Both the position numbers and the translations under genes were made by a program. 64,000 bases of DNA from Shimia ponticola. GTDB lineage: Bacteria; Pseudomonadota; Alphaproteobacteria; Rhodobacterales; Rhodobacteraceae. The notes below the pieces were generated by a model that saw only the letters and a list, made by a program, of their open reading frames with translations, made no database searches and was not told where the DNA came from. Of this stretch, positions 38,946-47,238 are shown piece by piece; the stretch's first letter is position 1, and every line of letters begins with the position of its first letter. The DNA is taken from NCBI RefSeq assembly GCF_007995215.1, contig NZ_VCDK01000003.1, positions 930,001 through 994,000 of the forward strand. The letters are read 5' to 3'.

Positions 38946-39467
38946 TCAAAGGGTGACCTTTTTTGCCGACGGGTCATCGCCCTCTTTTTGCACCAGCGGA
39001 TCCATGATCAATTCCTCAACGAACAAAGAGACAAGCTGCGCACGGCTGCTCACGCCGCTCTTACGATAAATGGCATTTGTCTGTGCCTTGACGGTGCCCG
39101 GCGAACTACCGCGAAGATCGGCGATTTCCTGAGTTGGATAGCCTTTGATCATAAAGAGCGCGACGTCGCGCTCTGCAGGGGTCAGGCCCCACTGAGTGAA
39201 GCGATCCTCCAGCAAATCCTGAAACGCCCCCGATGCCGCACGCAGCGCCGCTTCGGCGCGTTCGGCCTGCCTGCGCGACACAACCAATAGACGAGAGGTC
39301 AGCGCGATCCCGATGCACAGACCGACGACAACGCCAATCTCGACCAGTTCATGAACCCGCCAAGACAGCGGACGGTAACCCAGATAGGCCGACAGGATAT
39401 CGACCAGAAAGAACGCCGCACAAACGGCCTCGAACATCAAGAGGCCTAGAACCAACCGCCACGTCAT
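38946..39467 (-). CDS. Membrane-anchored LuxR-type (GerE) transcriptional regulator
   Basis: 173 aa. Two membrane helices (about 5-27 and 41-64) are followed by a helical linker and a C-terminal GerE helix-turn-helix: LTPAERDVALFMIKGYPTQEIADLRGSSPGTVKAQTNAIYRKSGVSSRAQLVSLF at 95-149. There is no receiver or autoinducer domain, so the signal must come through the membrane part or a partner. It lies 30 bp after the second poly-Asp gene, so it is probably last in a three-gene operon; its product may sense the envelope and control that operon (inference). Confidence 0.85.
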   Translation of the reverse strand: MTWRLVLGLLMFEAVCAAFFLVDILSAYLGYRPLSWRVHELVEIGVVVGLCIGIALTSRLLVVSRRQAERAEAALRAASGAFQDLLEDRFTQWGLTPAERDVALFMIKGYPTQEIADLRGSSPGTVKAQTNAIYRKSGVSSRAQLVSLFVEELIMDPLVQKEGDDPSAKKVTL

Positions 39468-39497
39468 GAGCGCTGACGACCATCCATGCGACGCGGA

Positions 39498-40007
39498 TCA
39501 ATCATCATCATCGTCGTCACCGTCATCATCTTCGTCATCATCATCATCGTCGTCATCGTTGCGATCATCGTCGTCATCGTCGTCGCGGTCGTCGTCCCGA
39601 TCGTCATCATCGCGCCCGCCATCCGCATTCCCTGCATTCCGATCACCGTCGTCGTCGCGGTCATCCTCCTGCCCTGATGATGCGGCGGCCCCACCGCCAG
39701 AGGCCGACGGGCCATCATCGTCGCTTTCGTTCAAAAGGATCACGCCGGTGCGCTCGCCCGCCAAGGCTCGGATGTTGTCGAATAGAACTGCTCCGGTGGT
39801 TGGGTGCACGACAATCTCACGCCGACGCGTATCGGACAGGCCAACAACACGCACCCGGCCCAGCAGCGTGCGCCCGGTTTCAAAGCTGCTATAGCCCTGC
39901 GCGCTTAGCTGTCGGATGACCTGTTCCTCAATGGTTTCCCCGCTCACAGGCCCAGCAAGTCCCGCGAACAGACACACCACAATTGCCAGAACCCGTCTCA
40001 AGGGCAT
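39498..40007 (-). CDS. Secreted PepSY-like protein with Asp-rich tail (second of pair)
   Basis: 169 aa. Signal peptide to about residue 23 (LAIVVCLFAGLAGPVSG). A small domain at 24-85 (EEQVIRQLSAQGYSSFETGRTLLGRVRVV, then R-R-E-I-V-V-H-P-T-T-G-A-V-L-F-D) resembles PepSY-type propeptide/inhibitor domains. From 133 on the chain is almost all Asp with a few Arg, Asn, Glu and Gly. The tail could bind cations or stay disordered; function unknown. The start at 40007 has a ribosome site and opens the signal. The upstream gene encodes a similar protein. Confidence 0.75.
   Translation of the reverse strand: MPLRRVLAIVVCLFAGLAGPVSGETIEEQVIRQLSAQGYSSFETGRTLLGRVRVVGLSDTRRREIVVHPTTGAVLFDNIRALAGERTGVILLNESDDDGPSASGGGAAASSGQEDDRDDDGDRNAGNADGGRDDDDRDDDRDDDDDDDRNDDDDDDDDEDDDGDDDDDD
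39501..39611 (-). repeat. GAC/GAT triplet repeat encoding the Asp tail (second gene)
   Basis: About 37 codons, nearly all GAC or GAT, give a trinucleotide-repeat tract. Length changes would occur in whole codons and leave the downstream LuxR gene in place. Confidence 0.85.
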
Positions 40008-40088
40008 CACCTCCTGCCACAAGCCAGCCCCCTGACTTTGTCCGTCAGAGGGCCAGCGATTGCCATTCATCCTAAGCCAAATACCGGC

Positions 40089-40556
40089 TTATTCATCATC
40101 GTCATCATCGTCGTCGTCGTCATCATCGTCATCGTTGTCATCATCGTCGTCGTCATCATCATCGTCATCGTCATCGTCATCGTCACGATCATCGCCTTCG
40201 TCGTCATCATCATCATCGTCCCAACGATCATCGTCGTCGTCATCATCATCGTCATCGTCCGAGACCTGCCACCAACGCTCATCATCATCGTCGTCGTCAT
40301 CGACGTCGGAACGGACCAATGCCCCGTCGCGGCGATAGCGGAAATCACCCTCGACGCCCTCTCCATAGGCATCGACGTCAATGCCATTGCGCCCGATTTC
40401 AATTTCGATACGTGAATAGCCTTGCGCCGCGAGGTCCGAGACAATGCCGTCGATCACGGCTTGATCTACGGCGGATGCCTGACTGGCGCTGAGCATCAGT
40501 GCAAAGGCAGAGACGCTCATAGTGGAAAAGGCAGTCTTTCTCATGTTCTTGGTCAT
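40089..40556 (-). CDS. Secreted PepSY-like protein with long poly-Asp tail (first of pair)
   Basis: 155 aa. Signal peptide 1-29 ends SQASA. Residues 30-83 (IDGIVSDLAAQGYSRIEIEIG, V-D-A-Y-G, F-R-Y-R-R-D-G-A-L-V-R) form a PepSY-like unit related to that of the downstream gene. Residues 84-155 are about 80% Asp, broken only by ERWWQVS, RW, EG, R and N. AAAGGAG lies upstream of the ATG at 40556. Inverted repeats precede it. I do not know its role; a calcium- or metal-binding acidic tail is one guess. Confidence 0.75.
   Translation of the reverse strand: MTKNMRKTAFSTMSVSAFALMLSASQASAVDQAVIDGIVSDLAAQGYSRIEIEIGRNGIDVDAYGEGVEGDFRYRRDGALVRSDVDDDDDDDERWWQVSDDDDDDDDDDDRWDDDDDDDEGDDRDDDDDDDDDDDDDDDDNDDDDDDDDDDDDDE
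40092..40307 (-). repeat. GAC/GAT triplet repeat encoding the Asp tail (first gene)
   Basis: About 72 codons dominated by GAC and GAT, the most repetitive DNA in the window. Slippage here would lengthen or shorten the tail in frame. Confidence 0.85.
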
Positions 40557-40644
40557 CGCATGGTCTCCTTTGGTGTGTGACCGGCCCGATGCCGATCAGC
40601 GATGACCCAAACATGACCAATCCGGCCCGCCGCTCTATCGACGT

Positions 40645-40735
40645 GGGGTTTATTCCGGAAAACATAAACCCCGAGGCAGATGTCGATCTACCCCGGGGTC
40701 TATGTGAATAACCGCCATTTATACCTGCGGTTTAT
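40645..40735. promoter_or_regulatory. Cluster of inverted repeats upstream of the poly-Asp operon
   Basis: Three elements lie between trpB and the first poly-Asp gene: GGGGTTTAT-N10-ATAAACCCC at 40645-40672, the 10-bp palindrome ACCCCGGGGT at 40690-40699, and ATAACCGC-N11-GCGGTTTAT at 40708-40735. The first and third share a GGTTTAT/ATAA(A)CC half-site. None has a T-run for termination of trpB, so operators are more likely. Confidence 0.5.
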
Positions 40736-40738
40736 GCG

Positions 40739-41986
40739 TTATTCGACGCTGCGCCCTTCTGGGCCGCTCATGTCAAAGCCCAGATGCCTTGCGACGGTAA
40801 AGATGTCTTTGTCGCCACGCCCACACATGTTCATGCAGATGATGTGATCCTTGGGCAGATCTGGCGCAATCTTCATCACATGCGCCAACGCGTGCGATGG
40901 CTCCAGCGCCGGAATGATGCCTTCGGTTTCACAGCACAACTGGAACGCCTCAAGCGCCTCTTTGTCGGTGATCGCCACATACTGCGCGCGCCCGATCTCG
41001 TGGAGCCACGAATGCTCTGGCCCGATCCCCGGATAATCGAGACCCGCCGAGATGCTGAACCCTTCGAGAATCTGCCCGTCGTCATCCTGCAAAAGGTAGG
41101 TGCGGTTGCCATGCAGCACGCCGGGGCGGCCGCCAGTCAACGAAGCGCAGTGCTCCATCTTGTCGTTGACGCCCTTACCGCCGGCTTCGACGCCGATGAT
41201 ATTGACGCTGGCATCATCGAGGAACGGAAAGAACAGGCCCATCGCGTTCGACCCGCCGCCAATGGCGGCGATGATGGTGTCTGGCAGACGACCCTCTGCC
41301 GCGTTCATCTGTTCCTTGCATTCCTTGCCGATGATCGACTGGAAGTCGCGCACCATGGCCGGATAAGGGTGCGGGCCAGCAACGGTGCCGATGCAATAGA
41401 ACGTGTCGCGGACATTGGTCACCCAATCGCGCAGCGCGTCGTTCATGGCGTCCTTCAGCGTGCCACGGCCAGAGGTCACAGGAATGACTTCTGCACCGAG
41501 TAACCGCATACGAAACACGTTGGGTGCCTGACGCTCTACGTCATGCGCGCCCATGTAGACCACGCATTTCAGGCCAAACTTGGCACAGACCGTTGCCGTC
41601 GCCACGCCGTGCTGACCTGCCCCGGTTTCTGCGATGATCCGTGTCTTGCCCATACGGCGCGCCAGAATGATCTGGCCCAGCACGTTGTTGATCTTGTGCG
41701 CGCCGGTGTGGTTGAGCTCGTCGCGCTTCATGTAAATCTTCGCGCCGCCGAGACGCTCGGTCAGGCGTTCAGCGAAATAAAGCGGCGATGGACGGCCTAC
41801 GTAGTGTGTCCAGAGGTCGTTCATCTCAGCCCAAAAGCTGTCGTCCGTCTTGGCGCGCTCATACTCAGCCTCAAGATCAAGGATCAGAGGCATCAGCGTC
41901 TCAGACACGAAACGTCCGCCAAACTTGCCAAAGCGCCCGTTTTCGTCCGGGCCGTTCATGAAGGAATTAAACAGGTCTTCGGGCAT
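40739..41986 (-). CDS. trpB: Tryptophan synthase beta chain
   Basis: 415 aa. The PLP-lysine motif [16 protein letters not shown], the GGGSNAMG phosphate loop and [15 protein letters not shown] identify TrpB, which condenses indole and serine. The ATG at 41986 has GGGAGGG upstream; an extension to 42070 is not conserved. TrpF is encoded 197 bp upstream; trpA, normally adjacent, is not in the window. Confidence 0.97.
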   Translation of the reverse strand: MPEDLFNSFMNGPDENGRFGKFGGRFVSETLMPLILDLEAEYERAKTDDSFWAEMNDLWTHYVGRPSPLYFAERLTERLGGAKIYMKRDELNHTGAHKINNVLGQIILARRMGKTRIIAETGAGQHGVATATVCAKFGLKCVVYMGAHDVERQAPNVFRMRLLGAEVIPVTSGRGTLKDAMNDALRDWVTNVRDTFYCIGTVAGPHPYPAMVRDFQSIIGKECKEQMNAAEGRLPDTIIAAIGGGSNAMGLFFPFLDDASVNIIGVEAGGKGVNDKMEHCASLTGGRPGVLHGNRTYLLQDDDGQILEGFSISAGLDYPGIGPEHSWLHEIGRAQYVAITDKEALEAFQLCCETEGIIPALEPSHALAHVMKIAPDLPKDHIICMNMCGRGDKDIFTVARHLGFDMSGPEGRSVE

Positions 41987-42183
41987 GGGACCCTCCCGCG
42001 ATCTCGCCATCTCGAAATCATGGCTTAACGGGTCAGACAACAGGCGTAAAGCGTCCGCGCACGCGACCAAAACTCTTCGAAGAAATTTGCGCCTTGCTGA
42101 TCCGCCGGACCGTTGCTGTATTGCAGAAGATCACAAATTGAGCGGCGTTCTCGCCCGCCCCATATCCCCTGCGGCGCCGACGG

Positions 42184-42825
42184 TTAAACCTTTGCTAACG
42201 CCTCAGCAAAAGCCCGCATTTTCGCCGGGTCCTTATCACCCGGCGCCCGCTCGATCCCGGATGACAGATCGACCTGTGTCGCCCCCGTCACCCGCACAGC
42301 TTCTGCGACATTCTCGGGTGTCAGCCCACCAGCCAGCATCCATGGCATCGGCCAGCGCCGGCCACGCAAAAGCGTCCAGTCAAAGCTCGCGCCATTGCCC
42401 CCTGGAAGATCGGCCCCTTTCGGCGGCTTGGCATCCACCAACACCTGATGCGCGGCCCCGGCATAGTCGGCGATACGGTCAAGATCATCGGCTGTCGCCA
42501 CACCGATCGCCTTCATCACCGGCAACCCGGTGCGCCGCGCCACCTCGGCAACACGTTCTGGGCTTTCGCCACCATGCAGTTGCACCATGTCGATGGGCAC
42601 CTGTTCCAGATACCGGTCGAGTGCGGCATCATCCGGATTCACCATCAAGGCGACCTTCATAATCCCCGGCGGCACGGCCAGAGCCAGCGCACGCGCGGCT
42701 TCCGGCTCAAGGTGTCTGGGCGATTTGGGAAAATTGACGAAACCCACATAGCCAGCGCCGGCCTCTGCCGCGGCAGGGATATCGGCAGGCTTGGTCAGCC
42801 CGCAGAATTTCATCCGTACTGTCAT
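42184..42825 (-). CDS. trpF: Phosphoribosylanthranilate isomerase
   Basis: 213 aa TIM barrel. MKFCGLT carries the catalytic Cys, VQLHGGE the phosphate region, LVDAKPP the catalytic Asp, and [20 protein letters not shown] the closing strands. It performs the third step of tryptophan synthesis. The ATG at 42825 is chosen as nearest family length; the ATG four codons later is an alternative. It follows lapA closely (25 bp). Confidence 0.95.
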   Translation of the reverse strand: MTVRMKFCGLTKPADIPAAAEAGAGYVGFVNFPKSPRHLEPEAARALALAVPPGIMKVALMVNPDDAALDRYLEQVPIDMVQLHGGESPERVAEVARRTGLPVMKAIGVATADDLDRIADYAGAAHQVLVDAKPPKGADLPGGNGASFDWTLLRGRRWPMPWMLAGGLTPENVAEAVRVTGATQVDLSSGIERAPGDKDPAKMRAFAEALAKV

Positions 42826-42850
42826 AAAGGTGTCAGATCCGGCGCGAGGG

Positions 42851-43213
42851 TCAGCGCGCGTCTTCCAGCAGGGCCAGAACATCGTCTTTGCCCTCGTTGG
42901 CCTTGCCCTTCAACTTCTTCACTTCGCCCTTCAGCTTGACCACCTCACGATGTTCGCTGCGCATGGCGACGCGATGCTTGTGCTCACGCACCCATTCAAG
43001 GACATAACCGATCAGGACCCCCGCAGCGATGCTGACAAAGATCACCACGAACATGGGCAGCTGGATCGAGTAGCTTAGCAGATCAAGACCCGGAATACGC
43101 GCCATCCCCTCGGGCAGCGAATTGACCGTCACAGCCCCCCTGTTTGCCAAGGCGACGATAATCAAAACCAAGGCAATGGCCACGAGGACCAGATAGCGAA
43201 TGTAGCGCAGCAT
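42851..43213 (-). CDS. lapA: LapA (YciS-like) inner-membrane protein
   Basis: 120 aa. Two helices (about 5-24 and 51-72) with N-R-G/P-V-x-V between them, then a charged coiled coil ([16 protein letters not shown]). The family assists lipopolysaccharide assembly control. It lies 2 bp after ihfB. Confidence 0.85.
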   Translation of the reverse strand: MLRYIRYLVLVAIALVLIIVALANRGAVTVNSLPEGMARIPGLDLLSYSIQLPMFVVIFVSIAAGVLIGYVLEWVREHKHRVAMRSEHREVVKLKGEVKKLKGKANEGKDDVLALLEDAR

Positions 43214-43215
43214 AA

Positions 43216-43500
43216 TTAATCCGTTTCGTTCAGGCGATCGCGAAGCATCTTGCCGGTCTTAAAGAACGGAACGTGTTTTTCTTCAACCTCAACCGGTTCA
43301 CCGGTCCGCGGATTTCGGCCAGTGCGACCGGGTCTATGCTTGACCGAAAAGGCACCGAAACCACGCAATTCGACCCGATCACCGCGCGCCATGGCGTCGA
43401 TGATTTCCTCAAAAATTGTGGATACGATCCGTTCGACGTCTCGTTGATAAAGGTGCGGATTGTCTTCCGCTATTTTCTGAATCAATTCAGACCGGATCAT
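43216..43500 (-). CDS. ihfB: Integration host factor subunit beta
   Basis: 94 aa. [47 protein letters not shown] and [13 protein letters not shown] match IHF-beta, with the Pro of the DNA-bending arm (GRNPRTG). It forms the heterodimer with IHF-alpha. It is placed downstream of rpsA, as in many proteobacteria, but after a terminator and a 348-bp gap. Confidence 0.95.
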   Translation of the reverse strand: MIRSELIQKIAEDNPHLYQRDVERIVSTIFEEIIDAMARGDRVELRGFGAFSVKHRPGRTGRNPRTGEPVEVEEKHVPFFKTGKMLRDRLNETD

Positions 43501-43848
43501 GTCTTCCCCCCGTCGTGCCTGTGGTGCAAACCACAGCGAAAGGCCGTAGCCTCTGCGTCAGGGCACTATAGGCACATTCCCAACCATCCGAAAACCATTC
43601 CCTGTTATTTGACGGTGCAAACCAGCCACCGAAACCCGGATTTCACAGTCTGGAGGCAACTCTTCGGCGTTTGAGCTCGCTTTTTCAGTCATCTGCAGCG
43701 CGCCCGCGCCATCTGTGATTCGCGCGCACATTGCCAAATAGCGCAGCACATAAGAGCCATTTCGCCTCTGGCACGGGATACAATCTCACCAACGAAAAAG
43801 GCCCGGCTGCTTGCGCAACCGGGCCCCTTTTTTGCCATCCGCTTGGGA
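43501..43848. other. Gene-free region between rpsA and ihfB
   Basis: 348 bp. Near the rpsA end is its terminator (43795-43831). Near ihfB a 7-bp stem CTGTGGT/ACCACAG with GCAA loop lies at 43519-43536, 19 bp from the ihfB start, so it would be in the ihfB leader and close to its ribosome site. An independent ihfB promoter must lie between. Nothing else recognised. Confidence 0.5.
43795..43831 (-). terminator. Intrinsic terminator of rpsA
   Basis: On the minus strand GGCCCGGTTGC pairs with GCAGCCGGGCC (one mismatch) around a short loop, followed by TTTTT; a complementary T-run on the other strand makes it bidirectional in appearance. It lies 18 bp after the rpsA stop. Confidence 0.9.
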
Positions 43849-45525
43849 TTAATCGTCGGCTTTCAGCGCCGCGCCAAGGATGTCGCCAAGCGACGCGCCC
43901 GAATCGGACGAGCCATACTGTTCCACGGCTTCTTTTTCTTCGGCGATCTCGCGTGCCTTGATCGACAGGCCCAGACGACGTGTTTTGCTGTCGATGTTGG
44001 TGACGCGAACGTCGACCTTGTCGCCCACGCCGAAACGCTCAGGGCGCTGCTCGGCACGGTCACGCGACAGATCCGAACGGCGGATGAAGGATTTCATGCC
44101 TTCGTATTCCACCTCGATGCCGCCATCTTCGATCGCGGTCACTTCGACCGTGATGATCGAGCCGCGCTTCACGCCGCCCACGGCATCAGCGAACTTGTCG
44201 CCGCCAACCGCTTTGACGCTCAGGCTGATGCGCTCTTTCTCGACGTCGACTTCGCTGACAACGGCCTGAACCATGTCGCCTTTGCGGTAGTCGCCAATCA
44301 CGTCTTCGCCACGGCCTTCCCATGTCAGGTCTGAGAGGTGAACCATGCCGTCGATATCGCCTTCGAGACCGATGAACAGACCGAATTCGGTGATGTTCTT
44401 GACCTCGCCCTCGACCTGCGTGCCCTCTGGGAACTGCTCTGCAAAGACTTCCCATGGGTTGCGTTGGGTCTGCTTGAGGCCCAGCGACACGCGGCGCTTG
44501 ACGCTGTCGATCTCCAGAACCATGACCTCAACCTCTTGCGAGGTGGACACGATTTTGCCCGGATGCACGTTCTTCTTGGTCCAGGACATCTCAGAGACGT
44601 GGACAAGACCTTCGACACCGGCTTCCAGCTCAACAAACGCACCGTAATCAGTGATGTTCGTGACGCGACCTTTGTGGACCGAATCCAGCGGGTATTTCAC
44701 AGCGACCAGATCCCATGGATCTTCTTGCAGCTGCTTCATGCCAAGGCTGATGCGGTGGGTCTCTTTGTTGATCTTGATGACCTGCACTTTGACGGTTTCG
44801 CCAATGTTCAGGATCTCGGATGGGTGGTTCACGCGGCGGTATGCCATGTCGGTGACGTGCAGCAGGCCGTCCACACCGCCCAGATCGACGAAGGCACCGT
44901 ATTCGGTGATGTTCTTGACCACGCCTTCGACGTTGTCACCTTCGGCCAGCTTGCCGATAACCTCGGCGCGCTGTTCGGCGCGAGATTCCTCAAGAATGGC
45001 ACGGCGCGAGACAACGATGTTGCCACGGCGGCGGTCCATTTTCAGGATTTGGAACGGCTGTTTCAAACCCATCAGTGGGCCAGCGTCGCGCACAGGGCGT
45101 ACGTCGACTTGCGAGCCAGGAAGGAACGCAACCGCGCCACCCAGATCGACGGTGAAACCACCTTTGACGCGACCAAAGATTGCGCCTTCGACGCGCTCTT
45201 CTGCGGCGTATGCTTTCTCCAGTCGATCCCACGCTTCTTCGCGGCGCGCCATCTCACGAGAGATAACAGCTTCGCCACGGGCGTTTTCAGCGGCACGCAG
45301 GTAAACTTCGACCTCTTGGCCGACTTCTACGCTTGGTGCTTCACCTGGTTCTGCGAATTCTTTGAGTTCGACGCGGCCTTCCATTTTGTAGCCTACGTCG
45401 ATGATGGCTTGGCCCGCTTCGATTGCGATGACCTTGCCTTTGACAACCGAGCCCTCTTGGGGCGTGTCAATTTCGAAGCTTTCGTTCAGGAGGGCTTCGA
45501 ATTCCTCCATCGATGTTGATGCCAT
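43849..45525 (-). CDS. rpsA: 30S ribosomal protein S1
   Basis: 558 aa with six S1 repeats; typical strands are GSVVKGKVIAIEAGQAIIDVG, VEGAIFGRVKGGFTVDL, VEGVVKNITEYGAFVDLGGVDGLLHVTDM, and VEGEVKNITEFGLFIGLEGDIDGMVHLSDL. S1 brings mRNA to the 30S platform. The ATG at 45525 starts MASTSMEEFEALL, with AGGAAA upstream at a long distance. Preceded by a large gap with a terminator-like hairpin about 90 bp upstream. Confidence 0.97.
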   Translation of the reverse strand: MASTSMEEFEALLNESFEIDTPQEGSVVKGKVIAIEAGQAIIDVGYKMEGRVELKEFAEPGEAPSVEVGQEVEVYLRAAENARGEAVISREMARREEAWDRLEKAYAAEERVEGAIFGRVKGGFTVDLGGAVAFLPGSQVDVRPVRDAGPLMGLKQPFQILKMDRRRGNIVVSRRAILEESRAEQRAEVIGKLAEGDNVEGVVKNITEYGAFVDLGGVDGLLHVTDMAYRRVNHPSEILNIGETVKVQVIKINKETHRISLGMKQLQEDPWDLVAVKYPLDSVHKGRVTNITDYGAFVELEAGVEGLVHVSEMSWTKKNVHPGKIVSTSQEVEVMVLEIDSVKRRVSLGLKQTQRNPWEVFAEQFPEGTQVEGEVKNITEFGLFIGLEGDIDGMVHLSDLTWEGRGEDVIGDYRKGDMVQAVVSEVDVEKERISLSVKAVGGDKFADAVGGVKRGSIITVEVTAIEDGGIEVEYEGMKSFIRRSDLSRDRAEQRPERFGVGDKVDVRVTNIDSKTRRLGLSIKAREIAEEKEAVEQYGSSDSGASLGDILGAALKADD

Positions 45526-46213
45526 GTGGCGTGTGTTTCCTAACGATTCGATTTTTTCGGGCCGCGCGGTTGTCTCCGCCGGTCTTGGATTGGTCGGCTA
45601 AAGGACCGGATAGAAAATAAGAAAGGGTCGGTAGAACCGACCCTGCCCAGTCTTCTGTCCACGACTGTCCCGTCGCTTAGACGCGCGTCGTATAGGCCAA
45701 CATGCGTAGCGTGGCAAGGCCTCAGGTCTTTAACCCCATGCATAACCCTCACACGCAAGAGTTGAGCCTCCGATGCAAGTTTAGGAAAACTGCGTGATCG
45801 GGGTGTGAAACCAACATCTTATGTGTCGAAGCGCACATTTCCGGCCTGAGGCTCACGCTAAAAATTGAGCATTGCAACGGCGTGCGGGGATGAGAGTGGC
45901 TCCAATCGCTTTTACGAAATCCTTTGGTTCAGGGTGTTTCAGTGTATCGCCTCGACCCAGTCAGACAAATGGGTGGCCATATTCAATGGCGCTCGGTCGA
46001 CCTGATCAGACACAGGTCCGACCGAGCACGGCGAACAAGACGAGAAGCGCCTAAAGATAGGCGCGCAGCGTAACGGTGACGTTCAAAATGGGTTAAGGTT
46101 ATGGGTCCGCGTTTCTGGGCTCATATCGGGCATGTGGCCGGGTACGAGTCGGCAGGGTTAGGTTCGTGTGCCACATGCCGCACGGACCACTTACGGCGCA
46201 GGTTTGGGGGATC
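45526..46213. other. 688-bp gene-free region between cmk and rpsA with several hairpins
   Basis: No convincing reading frame of family character exists here. Strong inverted repeats occur at 45624-45644 (AGGGTCGGT/ACCGACCCT, loop 3), 45991-46027 (GCTCGGTC..ACCTG / CAGGT..GACCGAGC) and 46047-46064 (GCGCCT/AGGCGC). No tRNA or known riboswitch is recognised. It may carry the rpsA promoter, a leader, or a small RNA. Short frames of 60-72 codons lack ribosome sites and good codon use. Confidence 0.5.
45613..45644 (-). terminator. Terminator-like hairpin 90 bp upstream of rpsA
   Basis: Minus strand: 9-bp perfect stem AGGGTCGGT/ACCGACCCT, TCT loop, then TTCTTATTTTC. It could end a transcript from upstream or act as an attenuator in an rpsA leader. 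Confidence 0.6.
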
Positions 46214-46831
46214 TTAGCGTCTGATCGACGCTGATACATGTTGCTTCGCGACCTGCACCGCCTCGGCAATCGTCATATCAGAGGTATCGATCATCACGGC
46301 ATCGTCAGCCGCAACCATCGGCGCTGCCTCGCGCTCTGCATCGCGGGCGTCACGCGCGTGCAGCGCTGCAAGAACCTCGTCACGCGTCTGCGTTCCGCCC
46401 TTGGCCGATAATTCAAGAAAGCGCCGCTCGGCCCGAACGCTGTCACTTGCCGTAACAAAGAGTTTCGCGTCAGCCTCCGGACAGATCACCGTACCAATAT
46501 CGCGCCCATCAAGGATTGCACCGCCCTCTTGGGCCGCAAATTCGCGTTGAAACGCGACCAAGGCCTCCCGCACCTCTGGGATCGCTGCCGCAACGCTGGC
46601 CGCCTGCGCGATCTCTGATGTGCGCAAGTCCTCTGCCGCCAGATCTTTCGGGGTTAGGCCCTGTGCGGCGGTTAACGCATCCTCGCCGCTCAATGTGCGC
46701 TTGCCGACGGCCCGGTAAAGCAGACCTGTATCCAGATAGGCCAAGCCAAAGTGATCCGCCAACGCCCGCGCGATGGTCCCCTTGCCCGCTGCCGCAGGCC
46801 CGTCCAGCGCGACTGTAAAACGACCCTTCAT
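46214..46831 (-). CDS. cmk: Cytidylate kinase
   Basis: 205 aa. P-loop [11 protein letters not shown] near 9-19, [35 protein letters not shown] and the late [10 protein letters not shown]-like [11 protein letters not shown] are family hallmarks. It phosphorylates CMP/dCMP. Its ATG overlaps the GFA gene stop by four bases. Last gene of the aroA-GFA-cmk unit. Confidence 0.95.
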   Translation of the reverse strand: MKGRFTVALDGPAAAGKGTIARALADHFGLAYLDTGLLYRAVGKRTLSGEDALTAAQGLTPKDLAAEDLRTSEIAQAASVAAAIPEVREALVAFQREFAAQEGGAILDGRDIGTVICPEADAKLFVTASDSVRAERRFLELSAKGGTQTRDEVLAALHARDARDAEREAAPMVAADDAVMIDTSDMTIAEAVQVAKQHVSASIRR

Positions 46832-47238
46832 GTCCGCACCATGGTGGTCAGGTTCGGGTCGTACTGTTCTGCTTGCGGCGTCCCATCGGCGATCTCATAG
46901 TAATCGCCCTTGTCCGCGCAAAAGATGTGTCCGAGCACGGACAATCCGGTGGGACCATCCAGCGTTCCCGCAAAGATTGACAGGTTTTCGCCCGCCCCAT
47001 CCCAGAACAGGTTGGACCCGCAAACACCGCAAAACCCGCGGCGTGCGGTGTCTGATGAAACATACCACGTCACGGTACCGTCGATGTCGATCTCATCACG
47101 CCGCACCGAGGTTGCGGCGACGTGGTGGCCGCTGGTCTTGCGACATTGCACGCAGTGGCAGGCCACAACCGGGCGCAACGAACCGCGCGCGACATAGGTC
47201 ACCGCACCGCACAGACATCCGCCTCGATGTGCGCTCAT
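46828..47238 (-). CDS. GFA-family (glutathione-dependent formaldehyde-activating-like) zinc protein
   Basis: 136 aa. The zinc sites are clear: [26 protein letters not shown] and [15 protein letters not shown]-like proteins bind zinc in a beta-tent fold; few have proven activity. It overlaps both aroA upstream and cmk downstream by four bases, so it is translated as part of that unit. Confidence 0.9.
   Translation of the reverse strand: MSAHRGGCLCGAVTYVARGSLRPVVACHCVQCRKTSGHHVAATSVRRDEIDIDGTVTWYVSSDTARRGFCGVCGSNLFWDGAGENLSIFAGTLDGPTGLSVLGHIFCADKGDYYEIADGTPQAEQYDPNLTTMVRT

Noticed and set aside
39466-39894. Poly-Ser and Ile/Val-rich plus-strand frames over the Asp-tail genes (also 40038-40415)
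   Set aside because: They are complements of the GAC/GAT repeats; the minus frames have signal peptides and a ribosome site.
39501-40307. Possible CRISPR or satellite array
   Set aside because: The repeat unit is a codon, has no spacers, and is inside coding frames.
44338-45519. 393-codon open frame on the plus strand opposite rpsA
   Set aside because: It is a reading-frame shadow of the ribosomal S1 gene; composition (many Asp, His, Phe from repeated complement) is not protein-like and rpsA is certain.
45540-45758. 72-codon minus-strand frame and 60-codon plus-strand frame (45872-46054) before rpsA
   Set aside because: No ribosome site, arginine/proline-rich composition, and the first crosses a terminator-like hairpin.
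46047-46064. tRNA or small structured RNA near the hairpins
   Set aside because: No cloverleaf or CCA/anticodon pattern could be drawn; kept only as part of the gene-free region.
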